From contig NZ_JACHGK010000017.1 in NCBI RefSeq assembly GCF_014207535.1, forward strand, positions 1 to 64,000: a stretch of DNA of 64,000 bases. The letters are read 5' to 3'. The translations under genes and the position numbers were made by a program. A model generated the notes under the pieces. The model saw only the letters and a list, made by a program, of their open reading frames with translations. It was not told the DNA's origin and ran no database searches. This DNA is from Bacillus benzoevorans (GTDB lineage: Bacteria > Bacillota > Bacilli > Bacillales > Cytobacillaceae). Position 1 is the stretch's first letter, and each line of letters opens with the position of its first letter. Below are positions 25,358 through 33,804 of the stretch, piece by piece.

Positions 25358-26602
25358 ATGATTGAAAAGGCAGAAACGAACTTTCATATGCTGGCGAAAC
25401 CATCCGGACCGATTTGCAATTTGGACTGCCATTATTGCTTTTATACGGAAAAGGAGTCATTATTTGAACCGAGAACTTCTTTTCGCATGTCAGAAGAAAC
25501 ACTGGAGAAATTTATAAAAAACTATATCGCCGCTCAAAACGCTGAAGAAATTCCCTTTGTCTGGCAAGGAGGAGAGCCCGCATTAATGGGCTTGGATTTT
25601 TATAAAAAAGTGGTTGAATTGCAAAAGAAATACGCAAATGGTAAAAGAATAGCCAACTCACTGCAAACAAATGGAACTTTGTTAACCGATGAATGGTTTC
25701 CTTTTCTGGCGGAAAATCATTTTCTCGTCGGCTTAAGTCTTGACGGACCTGAAGAAATACATGACAAATACCGTGTAGACAAGGGCGGACAGCCTACCTT
25801 TCATCGGGTGTTAAGGACACTGCATAGCCTGCAGAAATACAATATTCAATATAACGTTTTAACATGTGTAACCAATGAATCCTCAATGAAACCATTGGAA
25901 ATTTACCGATTTTTGAAAAAGGAAGGCGTGGAATTTATTCAGTTTATTCCAATTGTTGAGAGATTGGCCGACCAAGAAGCAAAAGCATTAGGGCTGCGTC
26001 ATGCCACACCTGCATCGATCGATGAAGAAGGTGTTCATTTAGCGCCATGGACAGTAGAGCCGGAGAAATATGGTGACTTCTTGATTACTGTTTTTGATGA
26101 ATGGGTTAGAGAAGATATTGGGACAGTCAATGTGATGAATTTTGAGAGTTCTCTTGTTTCCTGGATGGGACTGCCGGCAACGGTCTGTATTTTCGCAGAG
26201 ACATGCGGGAAAGCGGCGATTATCGAACATAATGGGGATGTATACTCCTGCGATCATTTTATGTATCCAGATTATAAATTAGGAAACATAAAATCTAGTA
26301 CGTTTAAAGAAATGATGGACTCCATGCAACAGAACGATTTTGGCCAGGCAAAAAAATCTACCCTTCCTAAGTATTGCCAAAATTGCGAAGTGAAATTTGC
26401 CTGTAATGGAGAATGCCCAAAACACCGTTTTCTTACCACTCCCGATGGAGAACCCGGACTAAACTATCTTTGCTCCGGATATAAAAAATACTTTACCCAC
26501 ATCCATCGTTATATGAAAGTAATGGTCCAGCTCCTTGAAAACGGAATTCCGGTCCCTGCAATAAAAGATGTCATCAAACAACCGATTGTCATTGCGAAGT
26601 AA
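25358..26602 (+). CDS. Anaerobic sulfatase-maturating enzyme (radical SAM)
   Basis: 414 residues. Radical-SAM CxxxCxxC at Cys20, Cys24 and Cys27 (CNLDCHYC), and a SPASM-type C-terminal region with further Cys (CGKAA, NGDVYSCDHF, CQNCEVKFACNGECPKHRF) for two auxiliary [4Fe-4S] clusters. anSME oxidises the active-site Cys or Ser of sulfatases to formylglycine. The NGDVYSCDHF segment carries the proposed catalytic Asp. It lies 66 bases after a Cys-type sulfatase, the expected substrate. ATG 25358 with AAGGAG upstream. Cytosolic, acting before export. Confidence 0.94.
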   Translation: MIEKAETNFHMLAKPSGPICNLDCHYCFYTEKESLFEPRTSFRMSEETLEKFIKNYIAAQNAEEIPFVWQGGEPALMGLDFYKKVVELQKKYANGKRIANSLQTNGTLLTDEWFPFLAENHFLVGLSLDGPEEIHDKYRVDKGGQPTFHRVLRTLHSLQKYNIQYNVLTCVTNESSMKPLEIYRFLKKEGVEFIQFIPIVERLADQEAKALGLRHATPASIDEEGVHLAPWTVEPEKYGDFLITVFDEWVREDIGTVNVMNFESSLVSWMGLPATVCIFAETCGKAAIIEHNGDVYSCDHFMYPDYKLGNIKSSTFKEMMDSMQQNDFGQAKKSTLPKYCQNCEVKFACNGECPKHRFLTTPDGEPGLNYLCSGYKKYFTHIHRYMKVMVQLLENGIPVPAIKDVIKQPIVIAK

Positions 26603-26696
26603 AATTGGAATCACACTTGTTCTATTTTTTAAAAGACAAGTTTTCTGTTCCCTCTTCATACACTATTATAGACAAGCTGCTTAAGGAGGGGATTTG

Positions 26697-27146
26697 ATGA
26701 AACTCATTTATATTCGTAAACGATGGCTATTATCTTCATTTCTTATTCTGTTATTAGCATTTGCAGGCTGGCAATGGTCTCAACCTTCAGCTATTACTAC
26801 AACTGGTCAAGTAACAAATCCTGAGAATCAATTTAAGATCAATTTGGTCACGGGTGAGTTTGCTTCTAAAACAGAAGCTGGAAAAGAAATAGAGGCATAC
26901 CGCTGGGACCCCGGTACGATTGTTATTCCAAAGGGTGAGGAAGTAACGATCAGTATTTATGGGGTAAACGGAAAAGAGCATCCTTTTATCATTGAAGGAA
27001 CCGACTATAAGGGGACTGTTCAAAAAGGGAAAGAAACCGTTTTTAATGCGAGGTTTGAGAAAGAGGGAACCTATCGCTTAATTTGTTTAACCCATTCCTC
27101 TATCGAAAAGAACGGTCCCATGATTGGGTATATTGTCGTGGATTAA
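26697..27146 (+). CDS. Membrane-anchored cupredoxin-like protein
   Basis: 149 residues: N-terminal membrane anchor (about 10-27) and a cupredoxin domain with the four type-1 copper ligands His95, Cys130, His133 and Met142 in the usual H...C-xx-H...M order. It faces the outside. ATG 26697 with AAGGAGG upstream; TTG 26694 is adjacent. It follows the maturase by 94 bases and ends at a terminator, so it may close the sulfatase operon. A role in copper binding or electron transfer is expected; a link to sulfatase is not established. Confidence 0.82.
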   Translation: MKLIYIRKRWLLSSFLILLLAFAGWQWSQPSAITTTGQVTNPENQFKINLVTGEFASKTEAGKEIEAYRWDPGTIVIPKGEEVTISIYGVNGKEHPFIIEGTDYKGTVQKGKETVFNARFEKEGTYRLICLTHSSIEKNGPMIGYIVVD

Positions 27147-27158
27147 TAATCAGAGATG

Positions 27159-27189
27159 AAGAGGTGGAAGAGGTTTCCACCTCTTGTTT
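27159..27189 (+). terminator. Rho-independent terminator
   Basis: AAGAGGTGGAA / TTCCACCTCTT with a five-base loop, then TGTTTG. Confidence 0.8.
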
Positions 27190-27200
27190 GGCTGCGCTAA

Positions 27201-27286
27201 CTTCAAAGCATTCACGAAAAGATTAAAGGAAAGTTAAGATGAAAGAAATCATCACTCAAAAAGGTGATTTCAAATTTTGTTGACAT
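27201..27286. repeat. Duplicated gene-end segment, copy 1
   Basis: Reads CTTCAAAGCATTCACGAAAA and onward almost as the 3' end and terminator of the 28361-28690 gene (28655-28742). The upstream part of that gene is absent here, so it is an orphan copy. It bounds modA on its downstream side. Confidence 0.9.
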
Positions 27287-27326
27287 CCCAAACTCTTCAC
27301 GGAAAAATCAGTACCAAAAAAAATCT

Positions 27327-28157
27327 TTATTTAGTAGCAAATCCATATTCCTCAAAAACCTTTAATGCAGCGTTGCTTTGTAAATACTTGTAAAATTCTT
27401 TTGCTGCTTCGTACTGTTTAGAATCTTTAATGATCCCGGCAGGATAAACAATAGGAGTATGTGTGGCAGGATCGGCGGCTGCGGCAATTTCCACTTTATC
27501 TGAAACCAATGCATCTGTTTTGTATACAATTCCAGCGGCAACATTGCCTGTCCCCACATAGGATAATACTTGACGGACGTCTTTCGCATAAACCACTTTT
27601 GACTTAACATCTTTCCAAATGCCTATCTTTTCAAGAGACTCTTGTGCATATTTTCCCGCAGGTACTGTTTCAGGAGTTCCAATAGAAATTTTCTTTACAT
27701 CGGCTTTGGCAAGATCTTCGAAAGCTTTAATCGATCGATCCGCTTTTGGGACAACTAATACGAGTGAATTCCCCAGAAGATCCATCCCATCTCCTTTTGT
27801 AATAACCCCTTCTTCAACCAATAAATCAAACTTATCTTCTGCTGCCGAGAAAAATAGATCAACCGGCGCTCCTTGAGAGATTTGCTGCTGCAAAGAACCA
27901 GAAGCTCCGTAGTTGAATTTCAGGCGTACTTCGGGATGTTCTTCTTGATAGGTCTGTTGAATCACATCCATTGCATCTTTCAAACTAGCTGCTGCTGAAA
28001 TGGTCAATTCAACGTTTTTTACCTTTTCCTTACTCTCAGATGCTGTTTGTGTTTCTTTCATGTCTAATGCTTGATCAGGGCTTTGGTTATTAGAACACGC
28101 CACTGAAAATATAAGTAAAAATAAGAGAACACTGGCTAATTTAAACTGTTTTCGCAT
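27327..28157 (-). CDS. modA: Molybdate-binding lipoprotein ModA
   Basis: 276 residues: signal peptide with lipobox (SVAC, Cys21) and a periplasmic-binding-protein type 2 domain with ISAAASLKDAMD, NYGASGSLQQQI and SVVYAKDVRQVLSYVGTGNVAAGIVY, characteristic of ModA. It captures molybdate or tungstate outside the membrane for an ABC importer. No modB permease or modC ATPase is adjacent, which is unusual; they must be elsewhere or ModA is orphaned. A near-perfect 34-bp palindrome lies just upstream of the start. The gene is bracketed by a direct repeat of a neighbouring gene end, suggesting insertion. Confidence 0.92.
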   Translation of the reverse strand: MRKQFKLASVLLFLLIFSVACSNNQSPDQALDMKETQTASESKEKVKNVELTISAAASLKDAMDVIQQTYQEEHPEVRLKFNYGASGSLQQQISQGAPVDLFFSAAEDKFDLLVEEGVITKGDGMDLLGNSLVLVVPKADRSIKAFEDLAKADVKKISIGTPETVPAGKYAQESLEKIGIWKDVKSKVVYAKDVRQVLSYVGTGNVAAGIVYKTDALVSDKVEIAAAADPATHTPIVYPAGIIKDSKQYEAAKEFYKYLQSNAALKVFEEYGFATK

Positions 28158-28175
28158 GACTTCACCTCGAATAAT

Positions 28176-28209
28176 TATAAATAGTTATAATTGATTATAA
28201 CTATTTATA
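28176..28209. promoter_or_regulatory. 34-bp palindromic operator upstream of modA
   Basis: Fifteen-base arms (28176-28190 and 28195-28209) with a four-base centre TTGA; the core is AGTTATAA / TTATAACT. A third half site TTATAACTA follows at 28214. GTTATA/TATAAC arms recall ModE operators of molybdate systems, but no regulator gene is adjacent. Confidence 0.8.
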
Positions 28210-28360
28210 TCTTATTATAACTAATTTGATTGATATTTTATTGATAACTCTATGTTAGCTGCGATCAGAATGGTTAAAAATAAGGCAATAGGAAAAATTA
28301 AGAAATGAGTTCAATGATAATCTAAATCTCTAAACTTTAAAAGGTGAAAGGGGTGAAACG

Positions 28361-28690
28361 ATGCCGCGAAAGCCTGCTGTGAATGATAATGAAACGGAAC
28401 TGGAAAAAGAAGCGGAAGAGAAACAAGATGCTGCACCAGAAGGCAGCTCAGAAGAACAGGTAGAAAAACTCACCCGTTTTTTAGCTGCGGTATTGGAATA
28501 TCTGTCTGATGATGAAGTCGAAGTAATCGATATCGAGTATCTTCTCACGAACACCGAAGGGCTTCGGGAATGGTGGGAGGATTATCAGGAAAACAATCGC
28601 AATAAAATAGAACAAGAAATACGGGATTCGTTAGGAGAACTATCTTTGGAAGAACTTCAAAGCATTCACGAAAAGATTAAAGGAAAGTAG
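28361..28690 (+). CDS. Acidic helical protein, 109 aa
   Basis: 109 residues, strongly acidic and mostly helical, with a low-complexity Glu/Lys-rich N-terminus (about 1-35) and no membrane segment. ATG 28361 is preceded by GAAAGGGGTGAAACG. Its 3' end is the source of the duplicated segment at 27201. No family recognised; the charge pattern suggests a protein-interaction or DNA-mimic-like role only as speculation. Confidence 0.65.
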   Translation: MPRKPAVNDNETELEKEAEEKQDAAPEGSSEEQVEKLTRFLAAVLEYLSDDEVEVIDIEYLLTNTEGLREWWEDYQENNRNKIEQEIRDSLGELSLEELQSIHEKIKGK

Positions 28691-28742
28691 AAATGAGGGA
28701 AATCATCATTCAAAAAGGTGATTTCCCTTTTTGTTGAACATC
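28655..28742. repeat. Duplicated gene-end segment, copy 2
   Basis: Last twelve codons of the 28361 gene plus its terminator. It is about 88% alike (eye estimate) to 27201-27286 in the same orientation. Confidence 0.9.
28697..28732. terminator. Bidirectional terminator
   Basis: GGGAAATCA / TGATTTCCC then T5, between the convergent 28361 gene and the FUSC gene. Confidence 0.8.
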
Positions 28743-28748
28743 GTAACG

Positions 28749-29240
28749 TTACTGCAGTTGAGTTTTTCGCGAAATGAACCGAGACCAAACTAATTGAAGA
28801 ATCCCGGCAAGCAATACACCGATTAGCGTGTCTCTCAACCGGTCTGTGGCATATTGTTTTGATTGGTGTTCAAAAACAAAAACAAATAGGATCGTTAGTG
28901 CGACTTGATGAAGGATTTTTTTATCCAGTTTCAAATAGATGGAGATGTAACAACCTAAAAGGATTAATATTCCTAAGCTCCATCCACTAACGGGTAAATG
29001 TTTTGCTATTAAAAGTGTAACAAATATTCCGATAATGGTTCCCATCATCCGTTTTATCGAGAGGCTCACTGTTTTATCCATTGTTGATTGAATCGTGAGG
29101 ATCACAGAAAGCGGAGCTAAATAAGGATGGTCGGATCCTAAAAGCTTGGCTAATTCCCAAGCTAAAGTAGAGCCTATTGCTAATTTCCATGCTAATATAG
29201 ATAGATTTTTATTTGACAATTTTTTACCTTGTGAGACCAT
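28749..29240 (-). CDS. FUSC / aromatic acid exporter-like membrane protein
   Basis: 163 residues with about five hydrophobic helices. The pattern HPYLAPLSVILTIQSTMDKTV and KRMMGTIIGIFVT is typical of the N-terminal membrane half of FUSC/ArAE exporters. Full-length relatives carry a C-terminal cytosolic part; here only the membrane domain is present, a known short form. Substrate unknown. It begins with ATG 29240 after AGGTTAATATGG, a weak site. Monocistronic. Confidence 0.7.
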   Translation of the reverse strand: MVSQGKKLSNKNLSILAWKLAIGSTLAWELAKLLGSDHPYLAPLSVILTIQSTMDKTVSLSIKRMMGTIIGIFVTLLIAKHLPVSGWSLGILILLGCYISIYLKLDKKILHQVALTILFVFVFEHQSKQYATDRLRDTLIGVLLAGILQLVWSRFISRKTQLQ

Positions 29241-29435
29241 ATTAACCTCAAGTTTTTAAAATTATTTCCATACGATAAAATCTTATTAGTCAGATGGAAG
29301 AGAAATCCTGCCTTTACGGGTCAAATAATGCTATGCTTCTAAAAATAGAATAACCTTACTCAGGTATTACTATGTACAAATTCACGTCGTACTTCGAGCG
29401 AAGTGAACGCGGAAAGGAGAATTCAATACAATATA

Positions 29436-29478
29436 GAAAGAGCGTATTTTAGGTAATTTTAAAAAAATACGCTCTTTC
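29436..29478. terminator. Bidirectional terminator
   Basis: GAAAGAGCGTATTTT / AAAATACGCTCTTTC; lies downstream of ahpF on the minus strand. Confidence 0.8.
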
Positions 29479-29511
29479 TTTGTATAAGTTATTAGGAAAT
29501 ATGTCTTGTTA

Positions 29512-31038
29512 TTAATTCCGAATCAAATAATCAAATGCCCCTAAGGCTGCTGTTGCCCCGGATCCCATGGAGACGATAATCTGTTTATACAGGCTGTCTG
29601 TACAGTCCCCGGCTGCAAATACTCCCGGAATGCTTGTCGATCCATCCTTGCTAGTAATGATTTCGCCATTTTCATTTTGTTCGATATTGTCTGCCAGCCA
29701 TTCGGTATTTGGTATCGTTCCAATTTGTACAAATACACCTTGCAGCTCAATATGTTGTTCCTTCTCTGTTTCCCGATCGATGTAGGAAATTCCATTTACT
29801 TTGTCAGTCCCCGTGATTTCTTTTATTTTCGCATTTTCAATGACAGTCACGTTAGAAAGAGTATGCAAACGGTCCTGCAAAATCGGATCCGCTTTTACCG
29901 TTGACCTTGCTAAAAGAGTGACATGCTTAACGATACCAGCCAGGTCAATGGCTGCTTCTACACCGGAATTTCCGCCGCCGATAACAGCCACATTTTTTCC
30001 GGCAAACAATGGACCATCACAGTGGGCACAGTAGGCAATTCCTTTATTGCGATACTCTTCTTCTCCCGGTACGCCGGCTTTGCGCCAACGGGCTCCTGTT
30101 GAGAGGATGACGGTTTTTCCTTTAAGAACAGCACCGTTTTCTAATTCCACCTCGATGAAGTCCTTCTTTTCGATTCGTTTCGCACGCTGCAGATTCATGA
30201 TATCGACGTCATATTGTTTCACATGTTCTTCAAGGGTGGCAGCAAGCTTAGGACCTTCTGTATAATTGACGGCAATTAAGTTTTCGATCCCAACTGTGTC
30301 CAAAACCTGTCCGCCAAAGCGATCCGCGACAATTCCGGTACGAATTCCTTTACGTGCCGAGTAGATTGCCGCGCTTGCACCTGCCGGACCACCGCCGACA
30401 ATAAGAACGTCATATGGTTTTTTATGAGCAAATTCAGATGCATCCGGTCCGCTCCCAAGCTTCAAGAGAATTTCTTCTAGTGACATGCGGCCGCTGGAAA
30501 AGGGTTCTCCATTTAAATAGACTGTTGGTACAGCCATAATCTCTCTTGCTTCTACTTCTTCTTTAAAAACAGCACCGTCAATCATGGTAGAGGTAATATT
30601 CGGATGCAGAACACTCATCACGTTAAGTGCCTGAACCACATCAGGGCAATTATGACAGCTTAAGCTGGCATAGATTTCAAAATGATAACTGCCATTGAGT
30701 TTCTTAATTTGGTCAATGACCTTTTGATCCGTTTTGGGAGCACGGCCGCTTACTTGCAATAAAGCTAAGATTAATGAGGTAAACTCATGTCCAAGCGGGA
30801 TGCCGGCAAAAGTAATCCCTGTATCTTCACTTGGACGGTTCACACTGAAGCTTGGTGTTCGATCTAGTTCCGTTCTTTCTACATGAATATTTGCCGACAT
30901 AGATGCCAATTCATCTACTAAAGCCGACATATCACGTGAAACGTCATCCGTTCCCACGCTTAATTTGATCTGAATGTCTCCCTCCATAAGCTGCAGGTAT
31001 TGGGATAATTGGGATTTAATTTCAGTATCTAACATCAT
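29512..31038 (-). CDS. ahpF: Alkyl hydroperoxide reductase subunit F
   Basis: 508-residue flavoprotein that passes NADH electrons to AhpC. N-terminal double-thioredoxin domain with CHNC (Cys128, Cys131), FAD-binding GGGPAG (215-220), redox CAHC (Cys337, Cys340) and NAD-binding GGGNSG (354-359). All features of a full-length AhpF. AhpC, normally the preceding gene, is not next to it. Ribosome binding site AGGAGG nine bases before ATG 31038. A PerR-like box at 31196 suggests peroxide induction. Confidence 0.96.
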   Translation of the reverse strand: MMLDTEIKSQLSQYLQLMEGDIQIKLSVGTDDVSRDMSALVDELASMSANIHVERTELDRTPSFSVNRPSEDTGITFAGIPLGHEFTSLILALLQVSGRAPKTDQKVIDQIKKLNGSYHFEIYASLSCHNCPDVVQALNVMSVLHPNITSTMIDGAVFKEEVEAREIMAVPTVYLNGEPFSSGRMSLEEILLKLGSGPDASEFAHKKPYDVLIVGGGPAGASAAIYSARKGIRTGIVADRFGGQVLDTVGIENLIAVNYTEGPKLAATLEEHVKQYDVDIMNLQRAKRIEKKDFIEVELENGAVLKGKTVILSTGARWRKAGVPGEEEYRNKGIAYCAHCDGPLFAGKNVAVIGGGNSGVEAAIDLAGIVKHVTLLARSTVKADPILQDRLHTLSNVTVIENAKIKEITGTDKVNGISYIDRETEKEQHIELQGVFVQIGTIPNTEWLADNIEQNENGEIITSKDGSTSIPGVFAAGDCTDSLYKQIIVSMGSGATAALGAFDYLIRN

Positions 31039-31195
31039 ATTTTACGTCCTCCTTAATTTTTCCATAGAATTAGGATGGGTGTCCGATTGATAAATATTCA
31101 TCTGCTCCCTTAGTTCATAAGATTGTGAGGATGTTGCACTTCTTTTATCAAGTTTCATTTTCATATTAATTACGTTAATAATATTAAATACTAAT

Positions 31196-31210
31196 TTATA
31201 ATAATTATTA
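31196..31210. promoter_or_regulatory. PerR-like box upstream of ahpF
   Basis: TTATAATAATTATTA matches the PerR consensus TTATAATnATTATAA at 13 of 14 defined positions; a second, weaker AT palindrome follows at 31211-31227. The region is AT-rich, which lowers the weight. Confidence 0.6.
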
Positions 31211-31362
31211 TATAATTAATATTATAAATTAATATTTTTATTTGTCAAATGATTTCAATTAAATTGACCAGAAATAAAGAGTCAGCCCCCAGGCAGAAGT
31301 TATGTTCATTGCATCTGTATATGTTAAAATAGCTGTTACTTACTATACAGGGGTGGGAAAAA

Positions 31363-32520
31363 ATGAAGATTATCTCAATCGAACCAACTCCAAGTCCAAA
31401 CACGATGAAAATCAATTTAAATGAAGAGCTGCCGATGGGAAAAAGCCATAATTATAAGAAGGAATCGAAGGTAGGGGCACCTGAAGTGGTGCAAAAGATT
31501 CTAGAGATTGATGGTGTTAAGGGTGTCTACCATGTGGCGGATTTTTTGGCGGTTGAAAGAAACCCGCGTTTTGATTGGAGAGAGATTTTATCCCAAATCA
31601 AGAGGGCATTTGGAACTGATGAGACTGATGATAACGAGCGAAGCCAGACAATGGATGACCATTTTGGAGAAATTAAAGCACAAGTCCTTATGTACAAGGG
31701 GGTGCCTGTGCAAATCAAGTTGACAGATGGGACGGAAGAAAAACGGTTTGGACTTCCGGAAAACTTTGCAAATGCAACTCTTAAGGTACAGGGTTTGAAC
31801 GACAATTATGTACTGGTTAGACGATGGAAGGATTTTGGTGTCCGATACGGAGAAATGGACCAAATTGGTGCCGAAATGTTAGAGGAGCTGCTGGCCGCTT
31901 ATCCGCCGGAGAGATTGGAAGAGATCATTAAAGAGGCCCAAAACCCTGACAATCAAGCAGTAGTAAAACAACGGAAAAAGGTTAGTATTGAAGATTTCAA
32001 TCAACCTGATTGGCGTAAAAGATATCAATTATTAGAACAAATGCCTGATCCAACGACTGAGGATTTACCTATGCTGGAGAAAGCATTAGGGGATGAAAAA
32101 GCCTCGATTCGAAGACTGGCAGCCGTTTATCTAGGGATGATTAAAGATAAGACTGTCTTGCCATATCTTTACCGTGCCTTGAAAGATAGGAGTGTAACAG
32201 TAAGAAGGACTGCCGGAGATTGTTTATCAGACTTAGGATATCCTGAAGCGATGCAGACTATGATGGAGGCGTTAAGGGATGAAAGCAAGCTGGTCCGCTG
32301 GCGTGCCGCCATGTTTTTATATGAGGTCGGCGATGAAAGTGTTCTTCCAGCCTTAAAGGCAGCCGAACAGGATCCTGAATTTGAAGTCAGCCTGCAGGTG
32401 AAATTGGCGATGTCACGAATTGAACAAGGTGAGGAAGCGAAAGGTTCTGTGTGGAAGCAAATGACCGAGGCTAGAAAAATCAATGAACTTGGTGATGACG
32501 GCGGCACTAGAACGGTTTGA
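31363..32520 (+). CDS. CvfC/YpgR-like protein (Nfu-N plus HEAT repeats)
   Basis: 385 residues. N-terminal Nfu-type domain (about 1-85: EPTPSPNTMKINLNEELPMG, VYHVADFLAVER) and C-terminal HEAT-like repeats (about 225-360; paired helices such as ASIRRLAAVYLGMI and VTVRRTAGDCLSDLGYPEA). This matches the conserved virulence factor C family of S. aureus and YpgR of B. subtilis. Molecular role is unclear; the Nfu-N domain hints at Fe-S protein handling. ATG 31363 with a GGGGTGGGA site. It is divergent from ahpF. Confidence 0.82.
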   Translation: MKIISIEPTPSPNTMKINLNEELPMGKSHNYKKESKVGAPEVVQKILEIDGVKGVYHVADFLAVERNPRFDWREILSQIKRAFGTDETDDNERSQTMDDHFGEIKAQVLMYKGVPVQIKLTDGTEEKRFGLPENFANATLKVQGLNDNYVLVRRWKDFGVRYGEMDQIGAEMLEELLAAYPPERLEEIIKEAQNPDNQAVVKQRKKVSIEDFNQPDWRKRYQLLEQMPDPTTEDLPMLEKALGDEKASIRRLAAVYLGMIKDKTVLPYLYRALKDRSVTVRRTAGDCLSDLGYPEAMQTMMEALRDESKLVRWRAAMFLYEVGDESVLPALKAAEQDPEFEVSLQVKLAMSRIEQGEEAKGSVWKQMTEARKINELGDDGGTRTV

Positions 32521-32683
32521 AAAAGTTCTTCTTATGGGCAGTGGAAGGGCTTACGTCTCTGCCAAATGCTCAGTTACACCTGATTAAGGCTGCGTGCATG
32601 GGATGCAAAATTTAAAAATGCGAAATCTTCTTAAATCTATTAACGCAGTTTTTTCTGGGAAATTAGATTGATATTGTTAGCAG

Positions 32684-32720
32684 TGTATATGTCAGGTTGT
32701 TCTAAAGCCTGACATATACA
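32684..32720. terminator. Bidirectional terminator
   Basis: TGTATATGTCAGG / CCTGACATATACA with an 11-base loop, between convergent genes. Confidence 0.8.
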
Positions 32721-32739
32721 TAAAAATATCCATAATCTT

Positions 32740-33471
32740 CTATTCACCGACCATATTGGCAAATTCTTTAAGAGAAGTTGAATAATTAATATAGATTCTT
32801 GGTATCAAGTAGTTTTCGTCCTTGATGCCTTGCTTAGAATAGAGTTTTGGAATGGTCGTAATCCCGAAAGAATAGTATTTTTTCGTTTCTGCTATTACCT
32901 TGTCATTATAACTTCCGTACGGATAAGCAAGCGCAATGACGGGTTTGCCGGTAATGTTTTGAATTTTTTCTTTCGATTCCTTCAGCTCAAATGAATAATT
33001 TGTGATTTTTGTTAAGTTTGGATGGGTCGCAGTATGGGACTGAATGGAAAATAGTCCAGAGTCCGAGAGCTTTTTTAAATCAGCACGAGATAAACGATTG
33101 GAGCGCCCGATAAAATCAGAAATCACGAAAATGGTGCCAGCAGGCTTAAAAGAATCGCTTTGCAGTTTTTCAAAAATGGCCAATACATTCAGATTGTCTT
33201 TATAGCCGTCATCAAAAGTAATAAAAATCGGTTTGTTTACTTTATCGATGTCCTGCCAGCGTTCAAAGGTCAATAGGGTGAAGCCTTGATCCCGTAAGTA
33301 CTTCATTTGTTCCGCAAAATTTTTAGGCATGACATACAAATCCTTCGGACCGACTCCGGTATACTCATCAATCCAGTGGTAAACTAGAATCGGTACTCTT
33401 CGCTCAGCAAAGACTTGAAACGGCAGAAACAGAATAAATAGAAATAGAAAAAAAGATACAGTTTTTTTCAA
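32740..33471 (-). CDS. Secreted polysaccharide deacetylase
   Basis: 243 residues: signal peptide (about 1-22, ending FAE) and a NodB domain with catalytic/metal motifs TFDDGY, HTATH and AYPYGSYN all intact. It should remove N-acetyl (or O-acetyl) groups from a cell-wall or extracellular polysaccharide. Similar in layout to B. subtilis YxkH/YadE-type enzymes. Weak ribosome binding (GGTGAGGAATA) before ATG 33471. Single gene, terminator shared at 32684. Confidence 0.88.
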   Translation of the reverse strand: MKKTVSFFLFLFILFLPFQVFAERRVPILVYHWIDEYTGVGPKDLYVMPKNFAEQMKYLRDQGFTLLTFERWQDIDKVNKPIFITFDDGYKDNLNVLAIFEKLQSDSFKPAGTIFVISDFIGRSNRLSRADLKKLSDSGLFSIQSHTATHPNLTKITNYSFELKESKEKIQNITGKPVIALAYPYGSYNDKVIAETKKYYSFGITTIPKLYSKQGIKDENYLIPRIYINYSTSLKEFANMVGE

Positions 33472-33662
33472 AAATATTCCTCACCTTTTTTAAATTCTCC
33501 CCTTTATTTTCCCACGAAGTAGACTGCCCTATGCCCAAGATTTTCTAAAACATAAAACATGATATATTCTTTTTGTTGAATGAAGTTCTTTATGCACAAC
33601 AATCTGCCTTCATAATAATTTGAAAGAATTGAGAGACAATATAAATATTATTAGTTAAGAAG

Positions 33663-33720
33663 TGGAGTCAGGAACGGCTATCAACGGCTATCTGAGCAGC
33701 TAAATGTATCACGACAGACT
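33663..33720 (+). pseudogene. Fragment of an XRE helix-turn-helix gene
   Basis: TGGAGTCAGGAACGGCTATC reads WSQERL; after removing one copy of a 10-bp direct duplication (acggctatca) it continues SEQLNVSRQT. This is the recognition-helix region of an XRE regulator, like WSQEQLAEKVNVSRQTVAKWE in the intact gene at 38328. No start or remainder is found. Confidence 0.5.
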
Positions 33721-33750
33721 CGCTCGTTCCTAAAAAATAACTTGGAAGAT

Positions 33751-33780
33751 ATTAGGGAAACGCGAGAACCGTCCCTTTGT
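33751..33780 (+). repeat. Dispersed AACGCGAGAACCGTCCC repeat, copy 1
   Basis: ATTAGGGAAACGCGAGAACC then GTCCCTTTG; a close copy is at 40644-40672 and an inverted one at 62455-62484. Confidence 0.8.
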
Positions 33781-33804
33781 TTTCTGATTAATGGGGAGAA
33801 AGAA

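Noticed and set aside
28100..28360. Molybdenum-cofactor riboswitch upstream of modA
   Set aside because: Only an AT-rich palindrome is present; no GC-rich multi-stem structure.
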